DNA from: Garcia nutans
Taxonomy: Eukaryota > Streptophyta > Magnoliopsida > Malpighiales > Euphorbiaceae
NCBI GenBank assembly: GCA_947685225.1
Contig: CANTUV010000035.1
Location: forward strand, 42,346,001 to 42,410,000
DNA length: 64,000 nt
Direction of reading: 5' to 3'
The notes beneath the pieces are model-generated. The model ran no database searches and was not told the origin of the DNA. It was given only the letters and a program-made list of their open reading frames with translations. How positions within the stretch are numbered: position 1 is the first letter of the stretch; each line of letters opens with the position of its first letter. Below are positions 48,831 through 62,190 of the stretch, in pieces. The position numbers and the translations under genes are program-made.

Positions 48831-51800
48831 CTTCAATTCATTTCCTTGCCTGTTCTACCTGACACACAACTTACAACAAAAACTTAAACAAGACATAAAT
48901 AAACATCAATAATCAAAACATAAAACTTACCTAAAATTAGATCAAACACGACCTAAATACTAAAACAAACTAAAATTACACAATTAAAGAAAACACTAAA
49001 CAAATCAATAAAAACTAACAAAAGACCTAAATAAAACAATAATTAACACAATAAACAAGACACAAACTATAACAAAAACTAATAAAACAGAAGTTTTAGT
49101 ATAATTTTGTTTTATTTGAACTAAAATGTATATGTTATTGGAAAGAGAAAATAATTTAAAGAGGAGTGTATATGTTGTATATATGGATATATATATAACA
49201 TATACACAAGTCAAATGGATGATCAAAGGAAGAAAATATTTATTTTGGTTATGTATGAAATTACTAAAAAGGGCAAGAAAGTGAAAGGGAGTTTAATTGT
49301 ATAGAAGAGGGTATTTAGGTAATTTTCTTTTTAAATTGCTTGGTGGAGGTTTAAAGAGAGGGGAAATTTGACTTTGCTTCTTGTGTCTCTTTCATTTTCT
49401 TCTTTTCTTTTGGGTGGCCGTGTATCACCAAGACAAGAGAGCAAGAGGTTGTTTTGAGTTCCAAGTTTCAAATTGAAGGAAATTTTCAAGAAAACAAGTT
49501 AGAAATTCAAGAAGTTCATCATTTTTGGTAAGTTTTCTCTTGATTTCTCTTGTTCTATTTGGAATTTTGTTTGAGTTTGATGGAGTGTTGTTGATGGTTG
49601 GAGTGTGTTTGTGTATGGTGTGTGTAAAAGTGTTGAAATGGAATTAAAGATAAGAAGTTAGGTTGGTGTTGGTGATGGAAGAGTAAGAGTTGTGTTTAGT
49701 GAAATTTTTTTCTGTTTTACAATTAGTAAAGGCTGTGACTTGTATGATTTTTAATTAAATATAGAAAAATATTCTTGAAGTGAATTTTTGATATGTTGTG
49801 CCTCTATGAGTCTCGAATGACTGAAAAATATGTTGATTCGATTTTGGAATGGTTATGATTTTGGAAAGATTAATTTTATTAGACCTGTTCCAGCAGGTAC
49901 CTTAACTGATACAGCTATCTTTCGGAATTTTTAATAAAATGTAGAAAATTAATATCCAATTGAATTTTGGATATGTTGTTGCTTAGTGAGTCTAGTATTT
50001 GAGAAAAATAATTTGGAACCACGTTGATTGAATTTAATTTATGGAATTCATAAAGTTCAGAACTGCTGCCAGGATGCAGGGCAATTGGGGCAGTCTGGTT
50101 GGGTGAACTATTTGACCAAGATTTTGTGTTCAGTTTGATCTGAAATTTTAAAATAATGATTTTAATATGTAAAATTAAGGTCTGTAAAAATTTTAGAGTT
50201 TTTAGTCAAGTAGATTATTTTATACAATTTTTCAAAATAAGGATAATGTTGAGTCTAAAACCAGAATTTACTATTCATATGGTCATTTTGCTAATATTCA
50301 TTTTGGATTAGGTTGTGAAGAGGTTGAATTGCCCTAACCTAAGTGTTGAGGTTCTTGGAAGAGTAAGTGTATAGATTGGTGTGAGTTGATTTTAAGGTAA
50401 GTACAAACTACATTATTGCATACATTCATATAATATTGAGACTTGAGACACATTTGATTATAAATGTGATAAGGAATCTAATGCATTGTTGATGTATATT
50501 AATAATGTTATGTTTTGCATAATGTGAACTTTGTGAAGTTTAATGTGCTAAGTGTATACCAATAAGGAAATATGAAATGTGATTTGAAATATAATGAGAT
50601 GGTTGAAACATATTTGCTTATATGATGATGAAATGAAATATGGAATATGAAATGTGAAAGATGTGATGATGAAATGAAATGTAAAAGATATGATGTTATG
50701 AAGAATTGTTTTATTGTGATTTGAGATCATATGAGATATGATGCCATGGTTTTTGGCTATGATAATGCAAATGAGATATATAATGGAGGCATGGTTGCCT
50801 AATTAATTATGAGAAATGAAATGAAAAGAGATTGATAAAGAGATAAATAAAATGATTGTGTGCCTAATATGTTTATTCAATTTTCAGAGTTCTGGTTTTG
50901 GCGGCATGCCTATGAATCACTAGATAGGTGAAATGACCGGGTCGTAAGCCGATTCCAGTTGGAAAATGTGAAATGTGATGTTTTTGGGGTGAAATGACTG
51001 GGTCGTAAACCTCAAAAACAAATTATTGAAACTAGATTGAGTGAAATGACTGGGTCGTAAGCTCGAATCTAGTTAATTATCCTTGGATAAATGTATTGAT
51101 GATTATGATTATGGACCAAAGCAGTAACTCTGAACTTTGAATAGCATATTAGATTATTTTTGGGCCCATGCTTGTGTTTGTTTAAATGTGATTCTTGAAT
51201 GGTGAAACTTGTAAATGTTACTTCATCAATATTGTGATAAATTATGGAAACAGGTAAGATTTGAAATATAGTATTCTTTTGAATCTTGATTGTATGACAT
51301 TAGCATGACATTAAAGCATCATAGTACTGTAGTTTGTACCACTAAGTCGTTGGCTTAGCGCGAATGTGGTTCATCGCGCAGATGACAGGGAAGAACCAGA
51401 GAGTTCCTCTAGGCCGAGTCGAGTCTAGATTTTGAAGTGTGAATAGTGGGCTTAAAGATTGAAGACTGACTGCCAAATATGTTTAAATTTTATGTTTTGT
51501 AAAACTGAAGTTTTGATGTATATGAATTTGTAAATATTGTTACTTTCCGCTGCATAGTGAACAAATATTTTATCTACTGTATTTCATAATAAACCTTTAC
51601 TTTATTTTGTACTAGAAGTGTAAATCCTTTTTGCAGATTGTAGTTGAGGTTATAAGGGGGATTTATTGGAAGTGTACTGAGAATGATTTTGGTTGCATTG
51701 GTTTGTGTAAAAAAAAATGTTTTCAAAAAATCAGGAAAAAACCAGTTTTGTCGACACTTGGGACTCAATTTTTAGGTGAAACTATGGCAAAATTTTTCTG

Positions 51801-51909
51801 TAAAAATCGGAACTAAAATTTGACTAAGTAAAATTGGTAGCAACATTAGGATAGTGTGGCACCTCTACTCAGCTTACACGCGTAGGTCGGGAAGGGGTGT
51901 TACAATTTT

Positions 51910-51922
51910 TGGTATCAGAGCC
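51910..51922 (+). other. Primer binding site of element B
   Basis: TGGTATCAGAGCC, initiator Met-tRNA type, five bases after the LTR. Confidence 0.9.
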
Positions 51923-52081
51923 TAGGTTTGAGATTCTCAACCTATGTCAATTGTAAGAAAAAGAATATTGCTACCAAAAATGTTTGAGTAAAATAAGGTT
52001 TGAGTAAAATATTTGTTTTGGTATGGCAGTCTTTGATCTTTAATGAGGAATATTCTGCTGTGTTTGCAGATATAGGTAGAG

Positions 52082-52956
52082 ATGACATCTCATTCACGAC
52101 AGTCTGTTGAGGGTAGTGTGGAAAGTGTAGCTCCTGAAGAGAGTAGAGATGGAGCTAGGATTGAGAGGGTTAGTGAGGCACCTGTTTCTGTGCTAGAGAG
52201 ATCAGCTGCTGAGGAGGCTCCACCGGGTTGGTTAAGGCATATGGTAGAACTGTTGAGGGGAGCTCCTGTGCAGCCACCACCACCACCACCACAGCCTCAG
52301 ATGCCGGTAAGACATTATGACAAGTTAAGAAAATATGGGGCTGAAGATTTCTTGGGCACTACCGATCCTGCAGTAGCTGAGTAGTGGTTGGATAAGTTGC
52401 AGAGGATATTCATTCAGTTGCAAGCTACTTCATATGAAAAATTTGACTATGCCAGGTCCCTCCTACAGAAAGATGCCTATGACTGGTGGAAGAAGGTTCA
52501 TGCCATGGATGATCCACCTACATTATCTTATGGTGATTTTCTGAGGGAGTTCGAGCAGAAATATACTCCGAGGGAGTATAAAGATATTAAGAAGATGGAA
52601 TTCCTGAATTTGAGGCAAGACAATCGGACGGTAACAGAGTATGAGATTGAGTATATCTGGTTGAGTCGATATGCCGGGGGAATTATCTCTGATGAAATAG
52701 ACCGATGCAGAAGATTTGAGGAGGGATTGAGACCCTCTATCATGTGCATTGTGGCTGGTTCCCGGTACCAGGATTTTTCTCAGCTTTTTGCAGCAGCTAG
52801 AAGTGTTGAGAGAGCACAGGGCATTGCAGCAGCTGCTACTGAGGAAGAGACCAGGGTAAGGAGATCCCAGTTTGAGGCAGGGTCTTCATCTATGAAGAGG
52901 GGTCGAGGAAGTTTTGTTCCGAGAACCAATAGAACGCAGAGACAGTCGGGCAGATC
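52082..52956 (+). pseudogene. gag of element B, N-terminal part
   Basis: Starts MTSHSRQSVEGSVESVAPEES, then the Pro-rich linker and gag core as in element A. TAG at 52382-52384 replaces Gln of AEQWLDK. The frame then stays open to RQSGRS, where the young element is inserted. One codon is missing after WWKKV compared with element A. Confidence 0.9.
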
Positions 52957-54754
52957 TGTAACACCCTGATACTCCATATAAGTACTATACATATACCTAG
53001 TATACATACAATACGTATATAAAGTATAAGAATGTTACTTTTAGTTTCAATTTAAAAACCTTTATCCAGATTCATAAAATTGAACATTAATTTAAAACTC
53101 ATTTACAAAAGTCAGTATTCTTATTTATCAAAACTTCATTCATCCATATGAATATATATTAACTCAAAAATACAATATAATTTAAAATCACATATGTATG
53201 CATCACCTTCTAGTTGGTCTCGAGACACCCATAATCTTCTCGTGGCATAACTAATGGACTTCCAAATCATCCGCATGATTTCCTGCGCGATTACACAACC
53301 GCGCTAAGCCCGAGAGCTTAGTAGTACAAATAAATAAATAAATAATAAAATATACTTTACAAAAGAATCATACCTCATTCTTTTGGCATTATGTTTTATT
53401 GATCCCTTACCACGTTTTCCTTTCTCAATACATTCTTCATATATTCACACTAATCTCATAAATTAGATACATAATTACATAACATATTCACAACACAATA
53501 CATACCCTTTTTATCTCATATATATATATACATATATATATATCACATCAACAAAACACCATTCAATGACCTATCCAAACCTTCATGAGCACAATTCTCA
53601 TAAATTTCCACATTCATATACATTTACACATCATATTATATTTTCATAAACTCATTTCTTATCAAGGCTCCTCATCCCATATTCATTTTCAATATATCAA
53701 TACATGCATATATTATATATCATACCAATCATGAATCACATCTGCAATAAAGGCAACCATAGATCTCATTCCTCATTTATTTCAACATTTAAATATCACA
53801 CTGACAACAAAGACAGACTCGGGCCCAACAGACACTAATATGTTATTCAAAGTTCAGAGTTACTGCATTGGTCCATAATCACAATGATCAAGCCCGTAGG
53901 CAATATATCTCATATCTCTATCCATGGATAGCTTAACAGACCCAGTCTCTTGGATCATCAACTCGGCTAAACTCGAGGAGATCCTCAACCCGGCTAGACT
54001 GTTACTACAATTCACATTTCACATTTTATCAAGTAACAGACCCAGTCTCTTGGATCTCAATTCATCTCAATTCAAAGAGATCCTCAACCCGGCAAGACTG
54101 TTACTTTTCATATATTTCGTATCAATAATTCACATAGTGTAACAGACCCAGTCTCTTGGACCTCAATTCACTCAAATTGAAGAGATCCTCAACCCGGCAA
54201 GACTGTTACATTTTCACATTTTCTAGGCATGCCGCCAAATCCAGAACTCTGAAGATTGAATCAACATATTAGACAGAACACAATTGAATCAACATTTTCA
54301 TTTCATACTCAATTGAATTATCATAGCCAATAACAATGGCTTCATATCTCATTTGAATCATCATAGCCAATCACAATGGCTTCACATCATATCATGTCTC
54401 AAATCATACTATAATATTTCATTATTCAATTATACATAATCAATTATCTCATCATATCCTTTACATTATAAAGTACATCATTCATATAACACATTACAAT
54501 TCACTAGATTCACAATGCATATAACATAACATTGTTTATATAATATCATATGCATCTTCATTACCATCAAAAGTATGATCAATCATTGATATACACATAT
54601 ATAATTTACCTTATTCATAGATTTGGAATCCTCAATATACATTAGTTTAGGTCATCTTTGTTCGAGTATATTTAAAGTGTAGATACAAAAAGACCTTTGG
54701 AGGATTCAACAATGTAAGAATAATCAAGAATAAATATCCTTAGCCAACACACTC

Positions 54755-55040
54755 AAGGGACACGGCCAAGCTTGTGGTCGTGTCTCACAACACCAATTCA
54801 AACAGTAGCAAACACGGGCAATGGACACGGCCAAGCCAGTGGCCGTGTCTCTCAACACCAAAATCCAGTAGCAGACACGGGCAAGGGACACGGCCGTGTC
54901 TCTCAACACAACATAGGCAGTAGCAAACACGGTCAAGGGACACGGCCAAGCCAGTGGCCGTGTCTCTCCAAAAATCATCCAACACGGCCAAGTTTGCCCT
55001 AACTTGACCGTGTCTCTCATATCTTGGCCGTGTCCTTCAA
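54755..55040. repeat. GC-rich palindrome array in the 3' LTR
   Basis: Five units of about 60 bases with GACACGGCC...GGCCGTGTC arms and a CAGTAGCA-ACACGG spacer. On the LTR strand (minus) a TTTAAATATA lies about 80 bases downstream (about 54669-54678). Confidence 0.85.
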
Positions 55041-55615
55041 GTATTTAAAGACCAAGCCCTTCAAAATTCATACCACAACCCTTTTAATCATCATCTTTAA
55101 TAATATTTATCAATTCCCTATCACTTTAACATTTATATATCTTCATTATATCATCATAATAATCAATATATATATATACATCACTATAATCAATTATTCC
55201 AAATACCAATTTATTCATACTAAACCCTAACTCAACAATTCATCACCATCTTCACAATTACCCCAATATCATCACTTAACTATCAATTCAAGACAATTAC
55301 ATACTTCAATCTTTCATTTCCATCATCTTATACACCAATCATAACCTCAATCCAAAAGAAATCCAAAACAAGAAGAGAAAGATTTATATATACATAATCA
55401 ATAAAATCAACTAAAAAGGTAAGTACTTACTTGTATAGCTTGCCAAATCTTCAACTCCACTTGCAAATCTCTTGATATCCTCAATCTTTGGTGTAAATTG
55501 AAGCAAAATCATCTTTCTCTCTCTAGCTTCTCTCTCTCTCTCTCTCTCTCTCGTGCACTTCGAAGAAAACGAAGAAGAAGAAGAAGAATGAATCTTCTTT
55601 CTCCGTTCTTATCCG

Positions 55616-55618
<3 letters not shown>

Positions 55619-55650
<32 letters not shown>

Positions 55651-55654
55651 TAAC

Positions 55655-55697
<43 letters not shown>
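55619..55697. repeat. ATA trinucleotide microsatellite
   Basis: Runs of ATA with AAC interruptions. The partner in the other LTR is at 62112-62188 and differs in length, so slippage is faster than point change here. Confidence 0.9.
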
Positions 55698-55700
<3 letters not shown>

Positions 55701-56006
55701 TTAGGACACTTAAATCTCCACCACACACACAATTCCTTTTGACTTTCTTCATCTTTTTCTCTTTTTGTCCTTATCATCATTATTATTATTCATTAATTAT
55801 ACAAATATATATATATATACAACACACTTTTCCTACACCATTTTATAAATCATGTATATGTGATGTATATGTGGTTATATGTATATGTCATATATTTTGC
55901 ATTTATTTTTCCTACATCTTCTCTTCACTTTCCCTTCAATACACACATTGAATCCAAATACAATAATAACCCCAACACTTTTTAGGGTATAATATGGGAT
56001 ATTACA

Positions 56007-56022
56007 ATTCTCTCCCCCTTAA
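56007..56022 (-). other. Polypurine tract of the young element
   Basis: Minus-strand TTAAGGGGGAGAGAAT directly before the 3' LTR. It is preceded by the AATTTCGAGGACGAAATT block that ends Tekay pol regions. Confidence 0.85.
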
Positions 56023-59000
56023 ATAATTTCGTCCTCGAAATTATCCAACATAAGAACAACCCATGTAGCACAAATCACCATCTTAACTTCCATACAAAGA
56101 TAATCGTATCTTACATTATAATTTCATCAAGTCACATAACTTCTACTCTCCCCCTTAGAAACAATCATCTTCTCTGACTTTCATAATTTATCATTGTATA
56201 GATATATATATATATATATATATCTTTATATCTTAGTACTTTCTCAACAAAGCAATCAAGATAACTTATTACATTTCCAATGAATTTTATCTTTGTATAT
56301 GAGTCAGATTATCACATTATCTGGTTATAGATATTCTCTTAACTTTAACCTCAAAAATCATTAATTAATATCTTAACATTGCTGATTCCGTTCTTACAAT
56401 CACTTTCAAAATAAATATTCACCAAACTTCAATGAATAACAATATCCTTACTTTCTTTAGCTTGCTTCTCATTTAATATACATATTAATACAATACTTTT
56501 AAACTTACCTAACAGGTAAACAACATTTCCCTTTTTCTCACCAAGTACAATTGATATAATTCAATTTATTTATGTTCATTCATAAACCAGAATATTACAT
56601 CATACACATTACCATTTCAATTTTACACTCCCAATACCACAGTACGTATTAAATCTCAATATTGACTCGCAACTTAAGCGAAATCTAGATCAATCGATCT
56701 ACCTATCACAACATACTAACATTTCAACCTTATTTAATCCAAACCAACAATTACCTTATCGAAATTTATCATTGGATTTCACAATACATATATATATATA
56801 TACAACCTAATTCCATTAGGTCAAACTTATTTTCAAATTCTAATCTTTTCAGATTCATATATTCAATCAATAAGAATCATGCTTATAAATATACATTTCA
56901 TTACTTCCATAATTATATCATCATCTCTCATATTTATTCAAAGTTTATCAATATAATTAGCAACTATAGCTTCATAAACGAACTTTTCCCAACCAGGTCG
57001 ATAGTCCAAGTTCGGTTGCCCAACACAATGGGTCTGTATGGTTCTGCAGGAGGCAGATAAATTCGTCCATTTATCTTTTCACCATTTATTTCCCATAATC
57101 AATTTGGTACTTTACCTCTATTATACTTCATTACTAACATCATTGACAACAATTATGGTTTTTTTTTTCATCACATCAAAATAGTATGCTCATATATCAT
57201 CAACTATATTGAATATCTCATTATTCAATCATAATATCTAGACAGGCTTCAACCATATCTTTTAACCATGTTTTTAGAAACATAGTTATCAATCTCACCA
57301 AAACTGTACCACAGTTATATCATCTCAGCTCCAAATCTGAAGATAATAAAACTAACCAACTAATCACACTAATCAAATCATAGTACCATGATATATAAAC
57401 AATCACATTTGGGGTTTGTAAATCAATCTTGTTCTTCTATTATTCGATTTCCAACCTTTACAATTATAATATTAGATTATATCACAAAAATTATATATTT
57501 ATTCTCCAAGCTTTTATTACACCAAGAATTAACACATTTTATTTCCATCTCCAAAACAGTTTGCTTTTGTTTATTTGATCATCATTAACCTAACTCATGT
57601 TCAATAATATTATCTTTAACATTTTCTACATCCAACTTTCAATCATATACAAATCTTACACAAGTTTCATTCATTACTCCATTTCCAAACCATCTCCTCT
57701 AAAAATTTTCAAATACATAACTCTTTCCTTACAATTTCTTATTTTACATTTATACAGAAAACAGTTCCACACACAAAGTCTTTGAGTTCCAAGACATCTT
57801 ATGATAGCCTCACTTAGTTATTGCAATAACAATTTCATTATTCAATATTACCCAAATCCATTCTCATTTTCTATTTCATCACATACTCTATTCTGCATAA
57901 ATTAAGATTTAATCCTTATTAATTCCACTACTATATGCAATCTCATTTCTAATACCATTAAACATGCAATGGTATAATATAATAAACGTATTATATGCAC
58001 ATTCATAGGTCACGTTTATAATGTGATTCACTTCCCACCTTTCTTACATATAACCATTACATTCATATCAAAAAGTTCATTTCACAAATCCTCTTTATAT
58101 AAACACATAATTATGCAATTTATTAAATTTCCCTTTTGCATATAGTTTATATAAATTTAATAGTTATCACTTTCCTTTGACCATTATCATTCTCATTTGT
58201 TTATCATAACTTAAGTTATTCATTAACTTCAATAAATATATACACTCTACTTATAATATTATTTCACAAGGAGCTTAATCACATTTCCAATGTGATATCT
58301 CTCTCACATTTGTTTATAAATATCTTTAACACATCTTTCATAGTCCTTTTCATCCTTTCCAATCAAATTACTTAAAGTAACTCACTTTCTTTTTGCTCAA
58401 TTCCTTTTCTTTACTTTCAAACCAAATTTTCCTACCAACAATCACATTCCCCAATTCATAATACTTTCATGTGCACTACTATATATATTTCATATATCTC
58501 ATGTATTAAATACATTAAACTATCAATATTTAAATGATCTTTATCCACATTCCATTAAAACTATAAACTTTCAACTTATTCATCTCATTCTCTTAATATC
58601 AACTTTAAAACATCTTATATGTATATACCACAAAGCAACATCAAAACATATATGTTTCACAATTATTAAGCTCATTCCAAAAATCTAAATGTCTCATATT
58701 ACCACCATTAACATGAGCTTTCACAATATTCAACCATATCGCATTTCTAACATTGAAATCACCATGTTTGTATTTAACAATACAAACAACACCAATATAT
58801 CTTTGTACTTAACCAACATTATTTTTTTTTTAAACAAAACCTTAACTTTACATATACACACCTTAAATTATCACACTCAACTTGCACCAATCAACTCATT
58901 CAATATTTCACCGTATTATATTTTTCATTAAAATAACATATCTTTTCATATTACCCATCCAACAACATTTCCTCTTTCTAGAAATCCAAACATAAAGTTT

Positions 59001-59418
59001 ATTGGAAAGAGATTCAACTAATAGAGGAAAGATTTCATACTTTAATCTAAATTTTGTTTTTAACTCATTTCCAACTTTATTCTTCTAGCCATTCCTTTAT
59101 ATGTCAAACATATATCAATAATCAAACTTTTTACTTATACCTTCCATATCATTTCTTTATATCACAATCACCTCTCAATTATCAACATTTCAAAATTTGC
59201 TTTCATATGAAACCTCATTTACACACTATCATTTATCTCATGTAATTCAAATACATCACAATTCACAATTCACATAATGCCACGTTCGAGACCAACCTAG
59301 ATTTGAATGCATATGCATGTCTTACCAATTGCATTTCCAAAATCTTCTTTTTAATTCTTACTTAAATTCTTCAAAATTTTTTTTTTAAATTTCACTTAGG
59401 CCGAGAATCTCGAACCTA
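56023..59418 (-). other. Non-coding internal region of the young element
   Basis: 3.4 kb, very AT-rich and rich in TTT/CAT on the forward strand. No gag, protease, RT, RNase H or integrase motif on either strand; the longest frames are under 90 residues and low in complexity. A less AT-rich patch with AAGTTCGGTTGCCCAACAC lies at about 57009. The first bases after the primer site and the last before the polypurine tract match Tekay element ends; the middle is unrecognised. Confidence 0.8.
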
Positions 59419-59431
59419 AGCTCTGATACCA
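59419..59431 (-). other. Primer binding site of the young element
   Basis: Minus-strand TGGTATCAGAGCT, initiator Met-tRNA type, followed by TAGGTTCGAGATTCTC as in elements A and B. It lies seven bases inside the 5' LTR. Confidence 0.9.
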
Positions 59432-59438
59432 AAATAAT

Positions 59439-62105
59439 TGTAACACCCTGATACTCCATATAAGTACTATACATATACCTAGTATACATACAATACGTAT
59501 ATAAAGTATAAGAATGTTACTTTTAGTTTCAATTTAAAAACCTTTATCCAGATTCATAAAATTGAACATTAATTTAAAACTCATTTACAAAAGTCAGTAT
59601 TCTTATTTATCAAAACTTCATTCATCCATATGAATATATATTAACTCAAAAATACAATATAATTTAAAATCACATATGTATGCATCACCTTCTAGTTGGT
59701 CTCGAGACACCCATAATCTTCTCGTGGCATAACTAATGGACTTCCAAATCATCCGCATGATTTCCTGCGCGATTACACAACCGCGCTAAGCCCGAGAGCT
59801 TAGTAGTACAAATAAATAAATAAATAATAAAATATACTTTACAAAAGAATCATACCTCATTCTTTTGGCATTATGTTTTATTGATCCCTTACCACGTTTT
59901 CCTTTCTCAATACATTCTTCATATATTCACACTAATCTCATAAATTAGATACATAATTACATAACATATTCACAACACAATACATACCCTTTTTATCTCA
60001 TATATATATATACATATATATATATCACATCAACAAAACACCATTCAATGACCTATCCAAACCTTCATGAGCACAATTCTCATAAATTTCCACATTCATA
60101 TACATTTACACATCATATTATATTTTCATAAACTCATTTCTTATCAAGGCTCCTCATCCCATATTCATTTTCAATATATCAATACATGCATATATTATAT
60201 ATCATACCAATCATGAATCACATCTGCAATAAAGGCAACCATAGATCTCATTCCTCATTTATTTCAACATTTAAATATCACACTGACAACAAAGACAGAC
60301 TCGGGCCCAACAGACACTAATATGTTATTCAAAGTTCAGAGTTACTGCATTGGTCCATAATCACAATGATCAAGCCCGTAGGCAATATATCTCATATCTC
60401 TATCCATGGATAGCTTAACAGACCCAGTCTCTTGGATCATCAACTCGGCTAAACTCGAGGAGATCCTCAACCCGGCTAGACTGTTACTACAATTCACATT
60501 TCACATTTTATCAAGTAACAGACCCAGTCTCTTGGATCTCAATTCATCTCAATTCAAAGAGATCCTCAACCCGGCAAGACTGTTACTTTTCATATATTTC
60601 GTATCAATAATTCACATAGTGTAACAGACCCAGTCTCTTGGACCTCAATTCACTCAAATTGAAGAGATCCTCAACCCGGCAAGACTGTTACATTTTCACA
60701 TTTTCTAGGCATGCCGCCAAATCCAGAACTCTGAAGATTGAATCAACATATTAGACAGAACACAATTGAATCAACATTTTCATTTCATACTCAATTGAAT
60801 TATCATAGCCAATAACAATGGCTTCATATCTCATTTGAATCATCATAGCCAATCACAATGGCTTCACATCATATCATGTCTCAAATCATACTATAATATT
60901 TCATTATTCAATTATACATAATCAATTATCTCATCATATCCTTTACATTATAAAGTACATCATTCATATAACACATTACAATTCACTAGATTCATAATGC
61001 ATATAACATAACATTGTTTATATAATATCATATGCATCTTCATTACCATCAAAAGTATGATCAATCATTGATATACACATATATAATTTACCTTATTCAT
61101 AGATTTGGAATCCTCAATATACATTAGTTTAGGTCATCTTTGTTCGAGTATATTTAAAGTGTAGATACAAAAAGACCTTTGGAGGATTCAACAATGTAAG
61201 AATAATCAAGAATAAATATCCTTAGCCAACACACTCAAGGGACACGGCCAAGCTTGTGGCCGTGTCTCACAACACCAATTCAAACAGTAGCAAACACGGG
61301 CAATGGACACGGCCAAGCCAGTGGCCGTGTCTCTCAACACCAAAATCCAGTAGCAGACACGGGCAAGGGACACGGTCGTGTCTCTCAACACAACATAGGC
61401 AGTAGCAAACACGGTCAAGGGACACGGCCAAGCCAGTGGCCGTGTCTCTCCAAAAATCATCCAACACGGCCAAGTTTGCCCTAACTTGACCGTGTCTCTC
61501 ATATCTTGGCCGTGTCCTTCAAGTATTTAAAGACCAAGCCCTTCAAAATTCATACCACAACCCTTTTAATCATCATCTTTAATAATATTTATCAATTCCC
61601 TATCACTTTAACATTTATATATCTTCATTATATCATCATAATAATCAATATATATATATATATACATCACTATAATCAATTATTCCAAATACCAATTTAT
61701 TCATACTAAACCCTAACTCAACAATTCATCACCATCTTCACAATTACCCCAATATCATCACTTAACTATCAATTCAAGACAATTACATACTTCAATCTTT
61801 CATTTCCATCATCTTATACACCAATCATAACCTCAATCCAAAAGAAATCCAAAACAAGAAGAGAAAGATTTATATATACATAATCAATAAAATCAACTAA
61901 AAAAGGTAAGTACTTACTTGTATAGCTTGCCAAATCTTCAACTCCACTTGCAAATCTCTTGATATCCTCAATCTTTGGTGTAAATTGAAGCAAAATCATC
62001 TTTCTCTCTCTAGCTTCTCTCTCTCTCTCTCTCTCTCGTGCACTTCGAAGAAAACGAAGAAGAAGAAGAAGAATGAATCTTCTTTCTCCGTTCTTATCCG
62101 ATATA

Positions 62106-62137
<32 letters not shown>

Positions 62138-62150
62138 CAATAACAATAAC

Positions 62151-62190
<40 letters not shown>

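Larger units (their letters stand above)
47387..49089 (-). mobile_element. Solo LTR, Athila-like, target duplication GAAGT
   Basis: 1703 bp from TGTTGCGCTC to AATAAAACA (forward reading), flanked by GAAGT at 47382-47386 and 49090-49094. The forward start, with GTATACGAGG and CCAAGGTCGTTCTC, looks like the reversed end of an Athila-type LTR, and TATAAAA on the minus strand (48347-48353) supports that orientation. It carries a large palindrome array just upstream of that box. Confidence 0.85.
47358..51904 (+). repeat. 5' LTR of element B, split by an insert
   Basis: Starts TGTAATATCCC and ends GTGTTACA. Without the insert it is about 2.84 kb. The first and last parts align with the LTR of element A. 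The middle (about 49700-50310) is unrelated and lacks the palindrome array. Three GTGAAATGACTGGGTCGTAA-like repeats lie at 50928-51070. Confidence 0.88.
52957..56006 (-). repeat. 3' LTR of the young element
   Basis: Forward ends TGTAACACCC and GGATATTACA. Three hairpin units (about 53933-54005, 54033-54104 and 54139-54209), palindrome array (54755-55040), TC run (about 55528-55552) and a long ATA microsatellite (55619-55697). The R region with GCGCGATTACACAACCGCGC lies at about 53283-53302. Confidence 0.95.
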
